The notes under the pieces: generated by a model | Databases searched by the model: none | Told to the model about the DNA's origin: nothing | Seen by the model: only the letters and a program-made list of their open reading frames with translations | Made by a program: the position numbers and the translations under genes | Assembly (NCBI RefSeq): GCF_014596525.1 | Contig: NZ_MSJP01000058.1 | Location: forward strand, 1 to 64,000 | Reading direction: 5' to 3' | DNA length: 64,000 bases | Source: Streptomyces sp. CBMA291 | GTDB lineage: Bacteria; Actinomycetota; Actinomycetes; Streptomycetales; Streptomycetaceae | Part shown: positions 8,696 to 16,700 of the stretch, piece by piece | Layout: each line of letters starts with the position of its first letter | How positions within the stretch are numbered: the stretch's first letter is position 1

Positions 8696-9259
8696 GTGCC
8701 GCACGTCCTGGTCCTCAACGCGTCGTACGAGCCGCTCGGCGTCGTACCGCTCCGCCGCGCACTCGTCCTCGTCCTGGAGAACAAGGCTCTCTGCCTCGAG
8801 GAATCCGGCGCCTTCCTGCACAGCGAGACCCAAGTCGTCCCCGCGCCCAGCGTGGTGCGACTGAAGCGCTTCGTGCGGGTCCCCTACCGGGGGCCCGTTC
8901 CCTTGACCCGCAGAGCCCTCTTCGCCCGTGACGGCGGGCGCTGCATGTACTGCGGAGCGGTCGCCACCAGCGTCGACCACGTCATCCCGCGCAGCCGTGG
9001 GGGCACCCACGCCTGGGAGAACGTGGTGGCCGCCTGTCGCCGCTGCAACCACGTCAAGGCCGACAAACACCTGCGGGAGATCGGCTGGCGGCTCCACCAT
9101 CCACCGGCCCCGCCGACCGGTCTGGCCTGGCGGATCATCGGGACCGGACACCGGGACCCCCGCTGGCTGCCGTACTTGCAACCGTACGGAGCCGAGGACG
9201 TGATGGCCCGGATCGACTCCGTCGCCGACGCCCCCGTGAGGGCGCTGACGACGAGTTGA
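8696..9259 (+). CDS. HNH endonuclease family protein
   Basis: Protein of 187 aa with a C-terminal HNH nuclease fold. Two zinc-type cysteine pairs (C83-x2-C86 and C114-x2-C117) flank the DHVIPRSRGG segment, which holds Asp94-His95, and ENVVAACRRCN supplies the Asn/His end of the motif. The N-terminal part (VLVLNASYEPLGVVPLRRA) is characteristic of a widespread actinobacterial HNH family of unknown role. The GTG start has an excellent AGGAGG six bases ahead. A small hairpin (8656-8662 with 8668-8674) lies in the leader. No methylase or toxin partner is adjacent, so I would not call it a restriction enzyme. Confidence 0.85.
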   Translation: MPHVLVLNASYEPLGVVPLRRALVLVLENKALCLEESGAFLHSETQVVPAPSVVRLKRFVRVPYRGPVPLTRRALFARDGGRCMYCGAVATSVDHVIPRSRGGTHAWENVVAACRRCNHVKADKHLREIGWRLHHPPAPPTGLAWRIIGTGHRDPRWLPYLQPYGAEDVMARIDSVADAPVRALTTS

Positions 9260-9296
9260 GCCGGGCCTTTCGCGTACCCGGGGACGGACTCCCACG

Positions 9297-9374
9297 CGCG
9301 TGCGGGGCGGTGCCTTGTACGCGTGCGGGGCGGGGTCCGGTGTGTGTACGGGGCCGGGCCTGGTGTGTGTACGG
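9297..9374. repeat. Short GC-rich tandem repeats between convergent genes
   Basis: Two unit types occur in tandem: gcgtgcggggcggtgcc / gcgtgcggggcggggtcc, then ggtgtgtgtacggggccggg twice in a row (about 23-bp period). The tract lies just before the hairpin that separates the convergent HNH and GH84 genes. Nothing suggests coding. Confidence 0.7.
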
Positions 9375-9404
9375 GGCCGGGTCCCGCGCGTGCGGGACCC
9401 GGCC
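9375..9404. terminator. Hairpin between HNH gene and GH84 gene
   Basis: A perfect 13-bp stem (GGCCGGGTCCCGC and its complement) closes a GCGT loop. There is no T-tract, as is usual in Streptomyces. It can serve both convergent genes. Confidence 0.75.
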
Positions 9405-9424
9405 TCCGGTGAGCGGCGCGTCCC

Positions 9425-12400
9425 TCAGGGGGCGGGCCGCTCCTCGGGTGTGCCCGTGTCCGGGCGCCCGGCGGGGCTGTTCGGGCCCACAGGGGCCTTC
9501 CCGGCGGTCTCCGGGGCCTTGCGCGGTGTCCCTGGGGTCTCCCGGGCCTTCCCCGGCGACCCGGACGACGATCCGGACGGCGATCCGGCAGGTCCCCCGG
9601 TCGAGGCGCCGGTCGCGTCCCCTCCCGGGGCGCCCGTCGCCGTCCCCGCAGGGCTCTTCGGCCCGGCTCCCTCCGGCGCTCCCGTGGCCGTCGCTCCCGG
9701 GATCCCCGGCGCCTGGGGCTCCCCGGGGGCCACCGCGTACGCCTCCACCGACCAGAGCGAATAGCCGTACCGGGTCGCGCGGGCCTCGCCCCGTACCCGC
9801 AGGAAGCGGGTGTCCGCCGCGTCCATCCGGACCGACTCCCGACCGCCCCGGCCCTCCGTCACCGTCGCGGCCGTACGCCAGTTCCGCCCGTCCGCCGAGA
9901 CCTCGATCCGGTACCGGGAGGCGTACGCGTCCTGCCAGTGCAGCACCACCTGCCCCACCCGCACCGGGCCCGGCAGTTCGAGCCGCCACCAGGCGTCGTC
10001 CTCGGCGGGGGAGGACCAGCGGGTCGCCGCGTCGCCGTCCGAGGCGGCCGACGCGGGGAAGTCCGGCGTCTCGTCGCCCGAGGAGGACGCCGTCCCCGTC
10101 CGCGCCAGATCCGGGCCCGCCGTACGCGGGAACGCCCGCACGGTCAGCACCCGTTCCTCACCCGCGAACGTCACCGGCACCCGGTAGGAGCCTGGCGGGG
10201 TCCCCGGCGCCACCGCCACGTCGAGCGGGACCGCCGTCCGCGCGCCCCGCCCCACCGACGCCCGCTCCGGCAGCCGTACGCTCACGCCCCGGGGCGCCCG
10301 CGCCGTGAGCGGCCCCGCCACCTCGTCCGTGCGCCGCCCCGAAAGCTCCACGTCCACCCGCTGGGCCGGACCGCCGATCACCGCGTCCGTCTCCGTCCGG
10401 GCCAGCTCGACCCCGGCGCGCGGCCCGTCAGCGAACCACGGCACGAGCGCCCGCACCCCGGGCTCCGGCCCCGCGCCGTCCCACACCACCCGCAGCGCGT
10501 CCGCCCGCAGCCCCGAGGGCCTCGTCTGGGTCCACCCGGACGCCGAGAGCGGGCCGAGCGCCCGCCATCCCTCGCCCGGCACGTACGCCTCCACGCGCGC
10601 GTGCCCGCCGTCCGCCGCGCCCGGCTCCGCCATCACCGTCAGCGCCTCCACGGGCCGCGCCCGGTCGAGCCGCACGGTGTACGAGCCGGGCGCGCGCTCC
10701 GCACGGCCCGCCGGGGGCCGGTCCGCGCCCGTCCAGGCCCCGGCCCGCTCCACCACGCGCGCGAGGAACGGATCGAGGACCCCCGCGCCGACCGTCACCC
10801 TGCCGCCCTTCAGCTCCTCGCGCAGCGCCTCCAGACGGGTCTGGGCCCGCCAGGCGGCCACGCCGTCGCCGCGCTCCTGGGCGAGCAGCAGATCGACCGC
10901 CGTCTCGCCCGCGAGGCCGTACCGGGAGAGCCGGCCGAGCCAGGGACCCGCCTCCTCTGCGAGGGCGCCGCCCGCCGTGTCCGCGAGCCGCCCGGGGGCC
11001 TCCCGCATCACGGAGAACGCCTTCCGCAGCGCGCCCGCCGCCTGCGCGCGCCGCGCCTCGGCCCCGGCGTCCGAGGCGTCCCGGGAGTCCCAGAAGGCGG
11101 CGAGCAGCGGCTTCAGGGCGGCCGATTCGCCCGTCGGGTCGAGGACCGAGGAGGCGCTGTTCCCGGCGAGCGCGGCGAGGGCCTCCCGGGCGGCGGGCGC
11201 CGGACCCGCGAGGTCGTCGACGGCCGCCCGCCAGGACTCCTCCGGCCGGTAGCCGCGCGGGTTCCAGGCGTAGTCGGCGGCGGTGAACAGCGGCACCCGG
11301 GAGGCCACCGGCTGCTCCATGGCGTGCGCGAGGAAGGCGGCGGAACCGGTGGCCACGGCCGGGTCCCGGCCCGTCAGGGGCCCGAGGAACAGGCGGTCCT
11401 GCGCGTAGTCGTTGACCGGGTAGTCGTCCATGGTGACCAGCGGGTGCCCGAGGGCGTCGAGGGCCCCGGTCAGCTCCCCGCCGCTGATCGTGCGCGGCAC
11501 CACGCCGACCCCGGTCCACGCCACCCGCACGCCCGCGTCCAGCGCCTCGGCGAGCTTCGCGCGGTACTCGGTGGCGCCGTCCTGGTAGTACTCCGTCGGC
11601 ATCACCGTCAGCGGCTCGCCGCCCGGGTGCCGTTCGGCGAGGTGACGGGCGAGCGCCCCGGCCACGCGCGCGTGGGCGGCGGCAGCGGCCCCCGGACCGC
11701 GCCCGAAGGCTTCGGCGTCCCGCTCGCAGTGCCATTCGTCGTACGAGGAGTCCTGGAACTGGAGCTGGAAGAACCGCACCCCGAGCGCCCACATGTCGTC
11801 GATCTTGCGGGTCAGCGCGGCCAGATCGGCGTCCGACGACAGACACATGGACTGGGCGGGCGCCACGGCCCAGCCCAGCGACACGTGCCGGGCACCGGCC
11901 CGCTCGGCCAGCGCCCGGAATCCGGCCCGCTGCTCCGCCGGGTAGGGATCGCGCCACTGGGCGCCCCGGTAGGGGTCGTCGCCGGGCGCGTACAGATAGC
12001 GGTTCTGCTTGGTCCGGCCGAGGAAGTCGATCTGGGCCAGACGCTGTTCCGTCGTCCAGGGGCGCCCGTAGAAACCCTCGGTGACCCCCCGCTCGGCCGT
12101 GCCCGGCCAGTCCCGGACGACGACCCCGGGGACCTCCCCGCCCCCGTCCAGGAGCTGACGCAGTGTCTGCACGGCGTGGAACAGGCCGTCCTCGCCCACC
12201 CCGTCCAGGGCGACGGTGTCCCGCCCGCCGACCCGGCCACCGGCCAGCCGGTAGCCGCCGGACGGCAGATCGAGCCGGTCCTTCGCCTTCAGGGCGGCCA
12301 GCGCCTCCCGGGCGGCCCCGCCCCCGGGCCCGGCGGCCCTGAGCACCGCCCCGCGCCCCGGCAGCCCCTCGTGGACGGTCCGCACCCCGGCGTCCCGCAG

Positions 12401-12853
12401 CAGCCCGCGCAGCTCCTCCAGGGCGTACGGATCGGCGTCGGCGTCCGCGACCAGCGTCACTTCGTCCCCGAGCCGTACGGAGGACCCGGCGGCGACCAGG
12501 GACTGCGGACGGGGCCAGACGGCGGGGGAGGAGGACGTGACGGGCTTTCCGGGCACGGCGGGTGTGGCTGCCTTGGCGGAAGCGGCGGAAGCGGCGGGTG
12601 TGGCGGAAGCGGCGGGTGTGGCAGGTGTGGCGGAAGCGGCGGGCGTGGTGGCCGGGCGGCCCGTCGCGGGAGCCCCTGTCGCCGGAACCCCGCTCCACGC
12701 GCGGGTGCCCGCCGGAAACGGCCGGGCGGGGAACGGCTGGGCCGGAAACGCCTGGGCCGGGACCGTCGCCGCTCCGGTGAGGAGACCGCCGAGGACGGCG
12801 ACGGCCACCGCCGTCGCGGTGGGCTTTCCATACCGGGGGCGTACGGGACGCAC
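9425..12853 (-). CDS. Secreted GH84 beta-N-acetylglucosaminidase/hyaluronidase-like enzyme with CBM32-type domain
   Basis: Exported protein of 1142 aa. Order: Sec signal ending near PAQAF (residue ~35); a degenerate Ala/Pro/Thr linker (~45-105); a GH20b-like N-terminal domain; the GH84 barrel beginning with RGVTEGFYGRPWT; a helical region; a beta-rich domain; an F5/8 type C (CBM32-like) domain from about 945; and a ~90-residue Pro/Gly/Ser tail. The GTG start has GGGAGA ahead. GH84 enzymes cleave GlcNAc by substrate-assisted catalysis using two adjacent Asp residues. Here the expected site reads QLQFQDSSYDEW, with Gln367-Asp368. This may be a subfamily feature, but activity should not be assumed. 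It faces the csn amino-sugar operon across two genes, which fits amino-sugar scavenging. Confidence 0.82.
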   Translation of the reverse strand: MRPVRPRYGKPTATAVAVAVLGGLLTGAATVPAQAFPAQPFPARPFPAGTRAWSGVPATGAPATGRPATTPAASATPATPAASATPAASAASAKAATPAVPGKPVTSSSPAVWPRPQSLVAAGSSVRLGDEVTLVADADADPYALEELRGLLRDAGVRTVHEGLPGRGAVLRAAGPGGGAAREALAALKAKDRLDLPSGGYRLAGGRVGGRDTVALDGVGEDGLFHAVQTLRQLLDGGGEVPGVVVRDWPGTAERGVTEGFYGRPWTTEQRLAQIDFLGRTKQNRYLYAPGDDPYRGAQWRDPYPAEQRAGFRALAERAGARHVSLGWAVAPAQSMCLSSDADLAALTRKIDDMWALGVRFFQLQFQDSSYDEWHCERDAEAFGRGPGAAAAAHARVAGALARHLAERHPGGEPLTVMPTEYYQDGATEYRAKLAEALDAGVRVAWTGVGVVPRTISGGELTGALDALGHPLVTMDDYPVNDYAQDRLFLGPLTGRDPAVATGSAAFLAHAMEQPVASRVPLFTAADYAWNPRGYRPEESWRAAVDDLAGPAPAAREALAALAGNSASSVLDPTGESAALKPLLAAFWDSRDASDAGAEARRAQAAGALRKAFSVMREAPGRLADTAGGALAEEAGPWLGRLSRYGLAGETAVDLLLAQERGDGVAAWRAQTRLEALREELKGGRVTVGAGVLDPFLARVVERAGAWTGADRPPAGRAERAPGSYTVRLDRARPVEALTVMAEPGAADGGHARVEAYVPGEGWRALGPLSASGWTQTRPSGLRADALRVVWDGAGPEPGVRALVPWFADGPRAGVELARTETDAVIGGPAQRVDVELSGRRTDEVAGPLTARAPRGVSVRLPERASVGRGARTAVPLDVAVAPGTPPGSYRVPVTFAGEERVLTVRAFPRTAGPDLARTGTASSSGDETPDFPASAASDGDAATRWSSPAEDDAWWRLELPGPVRVGQVVLHWQDAYASRYRIEVSADGRNWRTAATVTEGRGGRESVRMDAADTRFLRVRGEARATRYGYSLWSVEAYAVAPGEPQAPGIPGATATGAPEGAGPKSPAGTATGAPGGDATGASTGGPAGSPSGSSSGSPGKARETPGTPRKAPETAGKAPVGPNSPAGRPDTGTPEERPAP
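12574..12652. repeat. Repeats encoding the Ala/Pro/Thr linker of the GH84 protein
   Basis: Reiterated ggaagcggcgggtgtggc-like units (18-21 bp) within the gene encode ASATPATPAASATPAASAAS-type sequence on the minus strand. This is typical of an expandable linker. Copy number is likely to vary between strains. Confidence 0.7.
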
Positions 12854-12994
12854 GGGTTCTCCCTTCGACGGGCCGGAAGCTCCGCAGGTTGACGCCGATT
12901 GATAACGAGTCGGTCACGAGCCCACCACCCGTCCCACGGGGGTGTCAATGAGAGTGACCCTTGTGTCGGGTTTGCCCGGAGAGTCGTCGGCGAG

Positions 12995-13004
12995 GTGACG
13001 TCAC
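12995..13004. promoter_or_regulatory. GTGACGTCAC palindrome in the GH84/malQ divergent region
   Basis: A perfect 10-bp palindrome lies between the divergent GH84 gene and the small ORF-malQ unit. It could be an operator, but it is short and I cannot name a regulator. Confidence 0.3.
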
Positions 13005-13095
13005 TTCGGCCCCCTCCGCCGGTAAAACGAGGTGCCGTGGGTAGGGCACAGCCATGACCCAGGTCCCACCTGTCGAGACGAATCGGGAGACCCCC

Positions 13096-13293
13096 GTGAC
13101 CACGACCGCCGACAACCTCGGACGGATACGGATTCCCCTGCAGGCCCCCACCGGCGAACCGCTCACCAGCGAACCGCCGCTTCCCGAAGCGGCCCCCCTC
13201 ACCAGCGAACCGCCCCTCACCACGGCGGCGCCCCTCACCAGCGAAGCCACCGCCCCCGGCGGCGCGGTCGGCGCGGAGTCCCCCGGAGTGTAA
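13096..13293 (+). CDS. Small Pro/Thr-rich ORF upstream of malQ, coupled to it
   Basis: I do not recognise this 65-aa protein. It contains three copies of an LTSE-type unit (PLTSEPPLPEAA, PLTSEPPLTTAA, PLTSEATAPGG) and no membrane segment. The chosen GTG 13096 has GGGAGA five bases ahead; ATG 13054 in the same frame would give 79 aa with a poorer site. Its TAA ends four bases before the malQ GTG, and the malQ Shine-Dalgarno (GGAG) lies inside its last codons. It may act as a leader peptide for malQ. It could also be a non-functional frame. Confidence 0.45.
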   Translation: MTTTADNLGRIRIPLQAPTGEPLTSEPPLPEAAPLTSEPPLTTAAPLTSEATAPGGAVGAESPGV

Positions 13294-13296
13294 GAA

Positions 13297-15375
13297 GTGA
13301 CCCTGGCCCGTCTCGCCGCCCGTCACGGCGTCGCCACCGCCCACGACTCCTCCGGAGGCGCCACCACGCCGGTCCCGGAGGCGACCGTGGTCGCCGTCCT
13401 CGGCGCCCTCGGCGTGGACGCGGCCACACCGGAGGCGGTCGCCACCGCCCTCGGCGCGGCGGACCGGGCCGACCGGGAGCGACTGCTGCCCCCGACCCTG
13501 GTCCGCTGGCACGGCGCGGAGCCCGTACGCCCGCCGGAGGAACTGCCGCCCGGCACCCGGCTCCGCGTCACCACCGAGGACGGCGCCCGCGTCACGGGCC
13601 CGGACTGGGAGCGGGTGCCCCCGGGCGTCCACACCGTGGAGGCCCAGGCACCCGACGGGCGGACCGCCACCGCCACCCTGATCGTGAGCCCCGCGCGCGT
13701 ACCCGCCCCCGAACGGCGCTCGTACGGGCTCCTCGTCCAGCTCTACTCGCTGCTCTCCACCCGCTCCTGGGGCATGGGCGACCTCGGCGACCTGCGCGAA
13801 CTCGCCACCTGGGCGGGCCGCACCCACGGCGCCGGATTCCTCCAGGTCAACCCGCTCCACGCGGGCGTGCCCGGGGCACCCTGTGACCCCTCCCCGTACC
13901 GCCCCTCCTCCCGGCGCTTCCCCGACCCCGTCCATCTGCGGATCGAGGAGATCCCCGAGTTCGCCCTGGTCGGACCCGAGCGGCGCGAGGAACTCGACGG
14001 CATCCTGGCCGACGCCGCCGAACTGCGCGAGAGGGTCCTCTCCAAGGGCGCGCCGATCGACCGGGACGCGGTGTGGGAGGTCAAACTGCGGGCCCTCGAA
14101 CTCGTCCTCGCGGACGTCGTCCCGGGACCCGGCCGAAGCGCCGACTTCCACGCCTTCCTCGCGGAGCGGGGCCGCGCCCTGGAGGACCACGCCACCTACC
14201 AGGCCCTCGCCGAGCGGCACGGACCCCACTGGCGCGGCTGGCCCGGGGAACTGCGCGACCCGCGCACGGCCGAGTCCGTCGTGCGCGCCGATCCCCTCCT
14301 GGCCGCCCGGGTCGACTTCCACTGCCGGCTTGCCTGGCTGACGGACCGGCAGCTCGCCGCCGCCGCCGGGGCCGCCCGCGATGCCGGGATGGGCGTCGGG
14401 ATCGTCCACGACCTCGCCGTCGGCGTCCATCCGGAGGGCTCCGACGCCTGGGCCGGGCAAGGGGACTTCGCCCCCGGCATGTCGGTCGGCGCCCCGCCCG
14501 ACGCCTTCAACGCGCGCGGCCAGGACTGGGGCCTGCCGCCCTGGCGCCCCGACGCGCTCGCCGCCACCGGCTACGCCCCCTACCGGGAGCTGCTGCGGGA
14601 ACTCCTGCGCCACGCGGGCGCCCTGCGGATCGACCACGTGATGGGCCTCTTCCGGCTCTGGTGGGTGCCGGAGGGCCGCGAGCCCGCCGAGGGCACGTAC
14701 GTCCGCTACGACGCGGAGGCCATGCTCGCCGTCCTCGTCCTGGAGGCGCACCGGGCCGGGGCCCTCGTCATCGGCGAGGACCTGGGCACGGTCGAACCGG
14801 GCGTCCGCGAGAAACTGGCCGACCGGGGCGTGTTCGGCACCTCCGTGCTCTGGTTCGAGCGGGACTGGGCGGGCGGCGGACGCCCGCTGCCGCAGGACTC
14901 CTGGCGTACCGCCTGCGTCGCCACCGCCACCACCCACGACCTGCCCCCGACCGCCGCCCGGCTCTCCGGCGACCACATCGCCCTGCGGCACCGGCTCGGG
15001 CTGCTCCCCGGCGATCCGGAGCGCGAGCGGGCGGCGGACGCGGCGGAGACCGCCGAGTGGCTCGGCCTTTTCGAACGGCTCGGGCTGCTCCCGGACGGGC
15101 CGGGCGACGAGGAGACCGCGATCAGGGCCGTCCACCGGTTCCTGCTCGGCACCCCGGCGCGGATGGTGGGGGTGTGGCTGCCCGACGCGGTGGGGGACCG
15201 GCGGCCGCAGAACCTGCCGGGCACCTGGGACGAGTACCCCAACTGGCGGCTGCCGCTGGCCGGTCCGGACGGTCAGCCGCTCACCCTGGAACGGTTCGCG
15301 GCCTCGCCCCGCGCCCACGCGCTCCTTCGCGAACTGCGCGCGGGCACCGCCCCGCAGGGCCTCCGGGGAGCCTGA
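13297..15375 (+). CDS. 4-alpha-glucanotransferase (amylomaltase), GH77
   Basis: Cytoplasmic GH77 disproportionating enzyme of 692 aa that transfers alpha-1,4-glucan segments in maltodextrin and glycogen metabolism. Three catalytic acids are visible: nucleophile Asp446 in LRIDHVMGLFRLW, acid/base Glu494 in VIGEDLGTVEP and Asp548 in THDLPPTA. The N-terminal ~140 residues form the extra domain typical of long actinobacterial MalQ. NLPGTWDEYPNWRLPL near the C-terminus is the family signature. The start is GTG 13297 with GGAG eight bases upstream. A 15-bp hairpin follows the next small gene. Confidence 0.95.
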   Translation: MTLARLAARHGVATAHDSSGGATTPVPEATVVAVLGALGVDAATPEAVATALGAADRADRERLLPPTLVRWHGAEPVRPPEELPPGTRLRVTTEDGARVTGPDWERVPPGVHTVEAQAPDGRTATATLIVSPARVPAPERRSYGLLVQLYSLLSTRSWGMGDLGDLRELATWAGRTHGAGFLQVNPLHAGVPGAPCDPSPYRPSSRRFPDPVHLRIEEIPEFALVGPERREELDGILADAAELRERVLSKGAPIDRDAVWEVKLRALELVLADVVPGPGRSADFHAFLAERGRALEDHATYQALAERHGPHWRGWPGELRDPRTAESVVRADPLLAARVDFHCRLAWLTDRQLAAAAGAARDAGMGVGIVHDLAVGVHPEGSDAWAGQGDFAPGMSVGAPPDAFNARGQDWGLPPWRPDALAATGYAPYRELLRELLRHAGALRIDHVMGLFRLWWVPEGREPAEGTYVRYDAEAMLAVLVLEAHRAGALVIGEDLGTVEPGVREKLADRGVFGTSVLWFERDWAGGGRPLPQDSWRTACVATATTHDLPPTAARLSGDHIALRHRLGLLPGDPERERAADAAETAEWLGLFERLGLLPDGPGDEETAIRAVHRFLLGTPARMVGVWLPDAVGDRRPQNLPGTWDEYPNWRLPLAGPDGQPLTLERFAASPRAHALLRELRAGTAPQGLRGA

Positions 15376-15446
15376 TCCGGGACCACCGGAAGCGCCCCGG
15401 ACGCCCGTACGGCACCCCCGGGCGCGCGGCCCGATCGGGCGTTCGC

Positions 15447-15458
15447 TACGTTTGCACC
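15447..15458 (+). promoter_or_regulatory. -10 box of a probable leaderless transcript
   Basis: TACGTT at 15447-15452 is followed by six bases and then the GTG start at 15459. There is no Shine-Dalgarno between them, which is the usual layout of leaderless Streptomyces mRNAs. Confidence 0.55.
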
Positions 15459-15686
15459 GTGGACAAGAAGAACGCTCTGCGCGCCGGCTCGCTCGCGGCC
15501 GGTACGACGCTGATGATGCTGCTCATGTCGTCCCCCGCGCTCGCGCTCACCCGCGACGACGGCGACGACCCGGCCCCCAAGCTGGAGGTCATCGAGACCC
15601 TCGGTCTGTTCGTCGCCGCACCGCTGGTGCTTTTCCTGGTGATCGCCGGCCTGGTGATGGTGCTCGACAAGTCCAAGAAGGCCTGA
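15459..15686 (+). CDS. Small secreted/membrane protein, unknown function
   Basis: Protein of 75 aa. It has a signal-like N-terminus (KKNALRAGSLAAGTTLMMLLM, then SSPALALT), an acidic stretch (RDDGDDPAPK) and a second hydrophobic segment (LGLFVAAPLVLFLVIAGLVMV) before a Lys-rich tail. Topology is either two membrane helices or one after signal cleavage at ALA-L. The gene appears leaderless (-10 TACGTT six bases before GTG). I do not recognise a domain. It may be independent of malQ because it has its own promoter. Confidence 0.75.
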   Translation: MDKKNALRAGSLAAGTTLMMLLMSSPALALTRDDGDDPAPKLEVIETLGLFVAAPLVLFLVIAGLVMVLDKSKKA

Positions 15687-15710
15687 CCCGCCGCACTCCT
15701 CCGCTGCGCC

Positions 15711-15750
15711 GAGGGCGCCGCACGGTGACGACACGCCGTGCGACGCCCTC
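15711..15750. terminator. Hairpin after the small membrane protein gene
   Basis: A stem of 15 positions with one C/A mismatch (GAGGGCG-c-CGCACGG with CCGTGCG-a-CGCCCTC) and a 10-base loop lies 25 bases after the stop codon. It probably ends the malQ / small membrane protein transcript. Confidence 0.7.
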
Positions 15751-15794
15751 GTACGCGTACCCACGCCTCGACACGGTCCGGTGGGCCCTTGGGC

Positions 15795-15904
15795 GCCCCC
15801 GTCGGAGCACGCCTAGCCCCCCCCGTCGGAGCACGCCTCGCCCTCCGTCGGTGCATGCCTCGCCCCTGCCGGAGCACGCCTCGCCCCCGTCGGCGCGCGC
15901 CCCG
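15795..15904. repeat. Five degenerate ~22-25-bp tandem repeats in a 360-bp gap
   Basis: The gap 15687-16047 between convergent genes holds a hairpin and then about five copies of a CCCCGTCGGAGCACGCCTCG-like unit. Two further copies of a cgtacgcctgccc...ccggccggg unit follow (about 15953-16023). I see no gene in this stretch. Confidence 0.7.
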
Positions 15905-16047
15905 GCCCTGCGGGGCAGGCCCCCGCACGCCCTTCGGGCCGGGGCCTCGCCCGTACGCCTGCCCCTGTCTCTGCCCTTCCGGCCGGGCCCCGTACGCCTG
16001 CCCTCTGCCCCTCCGGCCGGGTCTCCCCGTCTGCCAAGCCCTGAGGC

Positions 16048-16560
16048 TCAGGCCGAGGTCGCGAGCAGCTTGCGCAGCAGGCCGGAGAGCTGGGCCGCCT
16101 CCTCGTCGGTGAGGGCGTTCTCCAGTGCCGTCCGCTGCTCGGCGAGACCGGCGGACACCGCCAGGTCGACCAGTTCCCCACCGCGCTCGCTGAGGGTGAC
16201 CCGCAGTCCACGCCGGTCGTTCGGGTCGGGGCTGCGGGTGAGCAGTCCGGCCCGCTCCAGCTTGTCGAGACGGCCCGTCATCCCCCCGGTCGTGATCATC
16301 AGCGTGGCGGTCAGCTCGCGCGGCGAGAGCGTGTACGGCTCCCCTGACCTGCGCAGGGTGGCGAGCACGTCGAACTCCCCGAGGCCCAGGCCGTAGGGCG
16401 CGTACGCCTTGTCGACCTTGCCGCGCATGGCGCCCGCCAGGCGGTAGATCCGCCCGAACACGGCCATCGGCGCGGTCTCCAGATCGGGGCGGACGGCCGC
16501 CCACTGGTCGGTGATGGCGTCGACGGCGTCGTGGGCGGGGCCGGGGTTCTTCGTGTCCAT
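16048..16560 (-). CDS. MarR family transcriptional regulator
   Basis: MarR-type dimeric winged-helix regulator of 170 aa. The DNA-binding part is LTATLMITTGGMTGRLDKLE followed by the wing DPNDRRGLRVTLSERG, whose D-x-R-x-x-x-V pattern is standard for the family. I chose ATG 16560 because AGGAGA lies eight bases upstream; an in-frame ATG 17 codons earlier lacks a site. It is divergent from an EamA-type exporter with a long AT-rich palindrome in between. The likely job is repression of both genes until a small ligand binds. Confidence 0.88.
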   Translation of the reverse strand: MDTKNPGPAHDAVDAITDQWAAVRPDLETAPMAVFGRIYRLAGAMRGKVDKAYAPYGLGLGEFDVLATLRRSGEPYTLSPRELTATLMITTGGMTGRLDKLERAGLLTRSPDPNDRRGLRVTLSERGGELVDLAVSAGLAEQRTALENALTDEEAAQLSGLLRKLLATSA

Positions 16561-16611
16561 GGGGCCAGTCTCCTCTTCCCGGCGTCTCGACGGCAAGAAG
16601 GCCACTTGCAC

Positions 16612-16639
16612 GTAATTAACTTAGTGCTAAGTTAATTAC
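16612..16639. promoter_or_regulatory. 28-bp palindromic operator between marR and eamA
   Basis: Two perfect 13-bp arms (GTAATTAACTTAG and CTAAGTTAATTAC) flank a central TG. The element is strikingly AT-rich for this genome and lies 52 bases from the marR ATG and 62 bases before the exporter ATG. Its size suits one or two MarR dimers. The inner TTAGTGCTAA may be the core site. Confidence 0.8.
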
Positions 16640-16700
16640 CGCCAAGCAGGTTCGGGTCCCCGAGGGGCACGGGCCGCATCCGTGTCAGGGGGGAACCCGC

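Noticed and set aside
8696..9259. HNH gene as part of a restriction or defence system
   Set aside because: No methyltransferase, specificity or toxin gene is near, and it is a widespread stand-alone actinobacterial family.
12457..15318. Minus-strand open frame of 953 codons opposite malQ
   Set aside because: Antisense of malQ with biased composition; malQ carries all GH77 catalytic residues.
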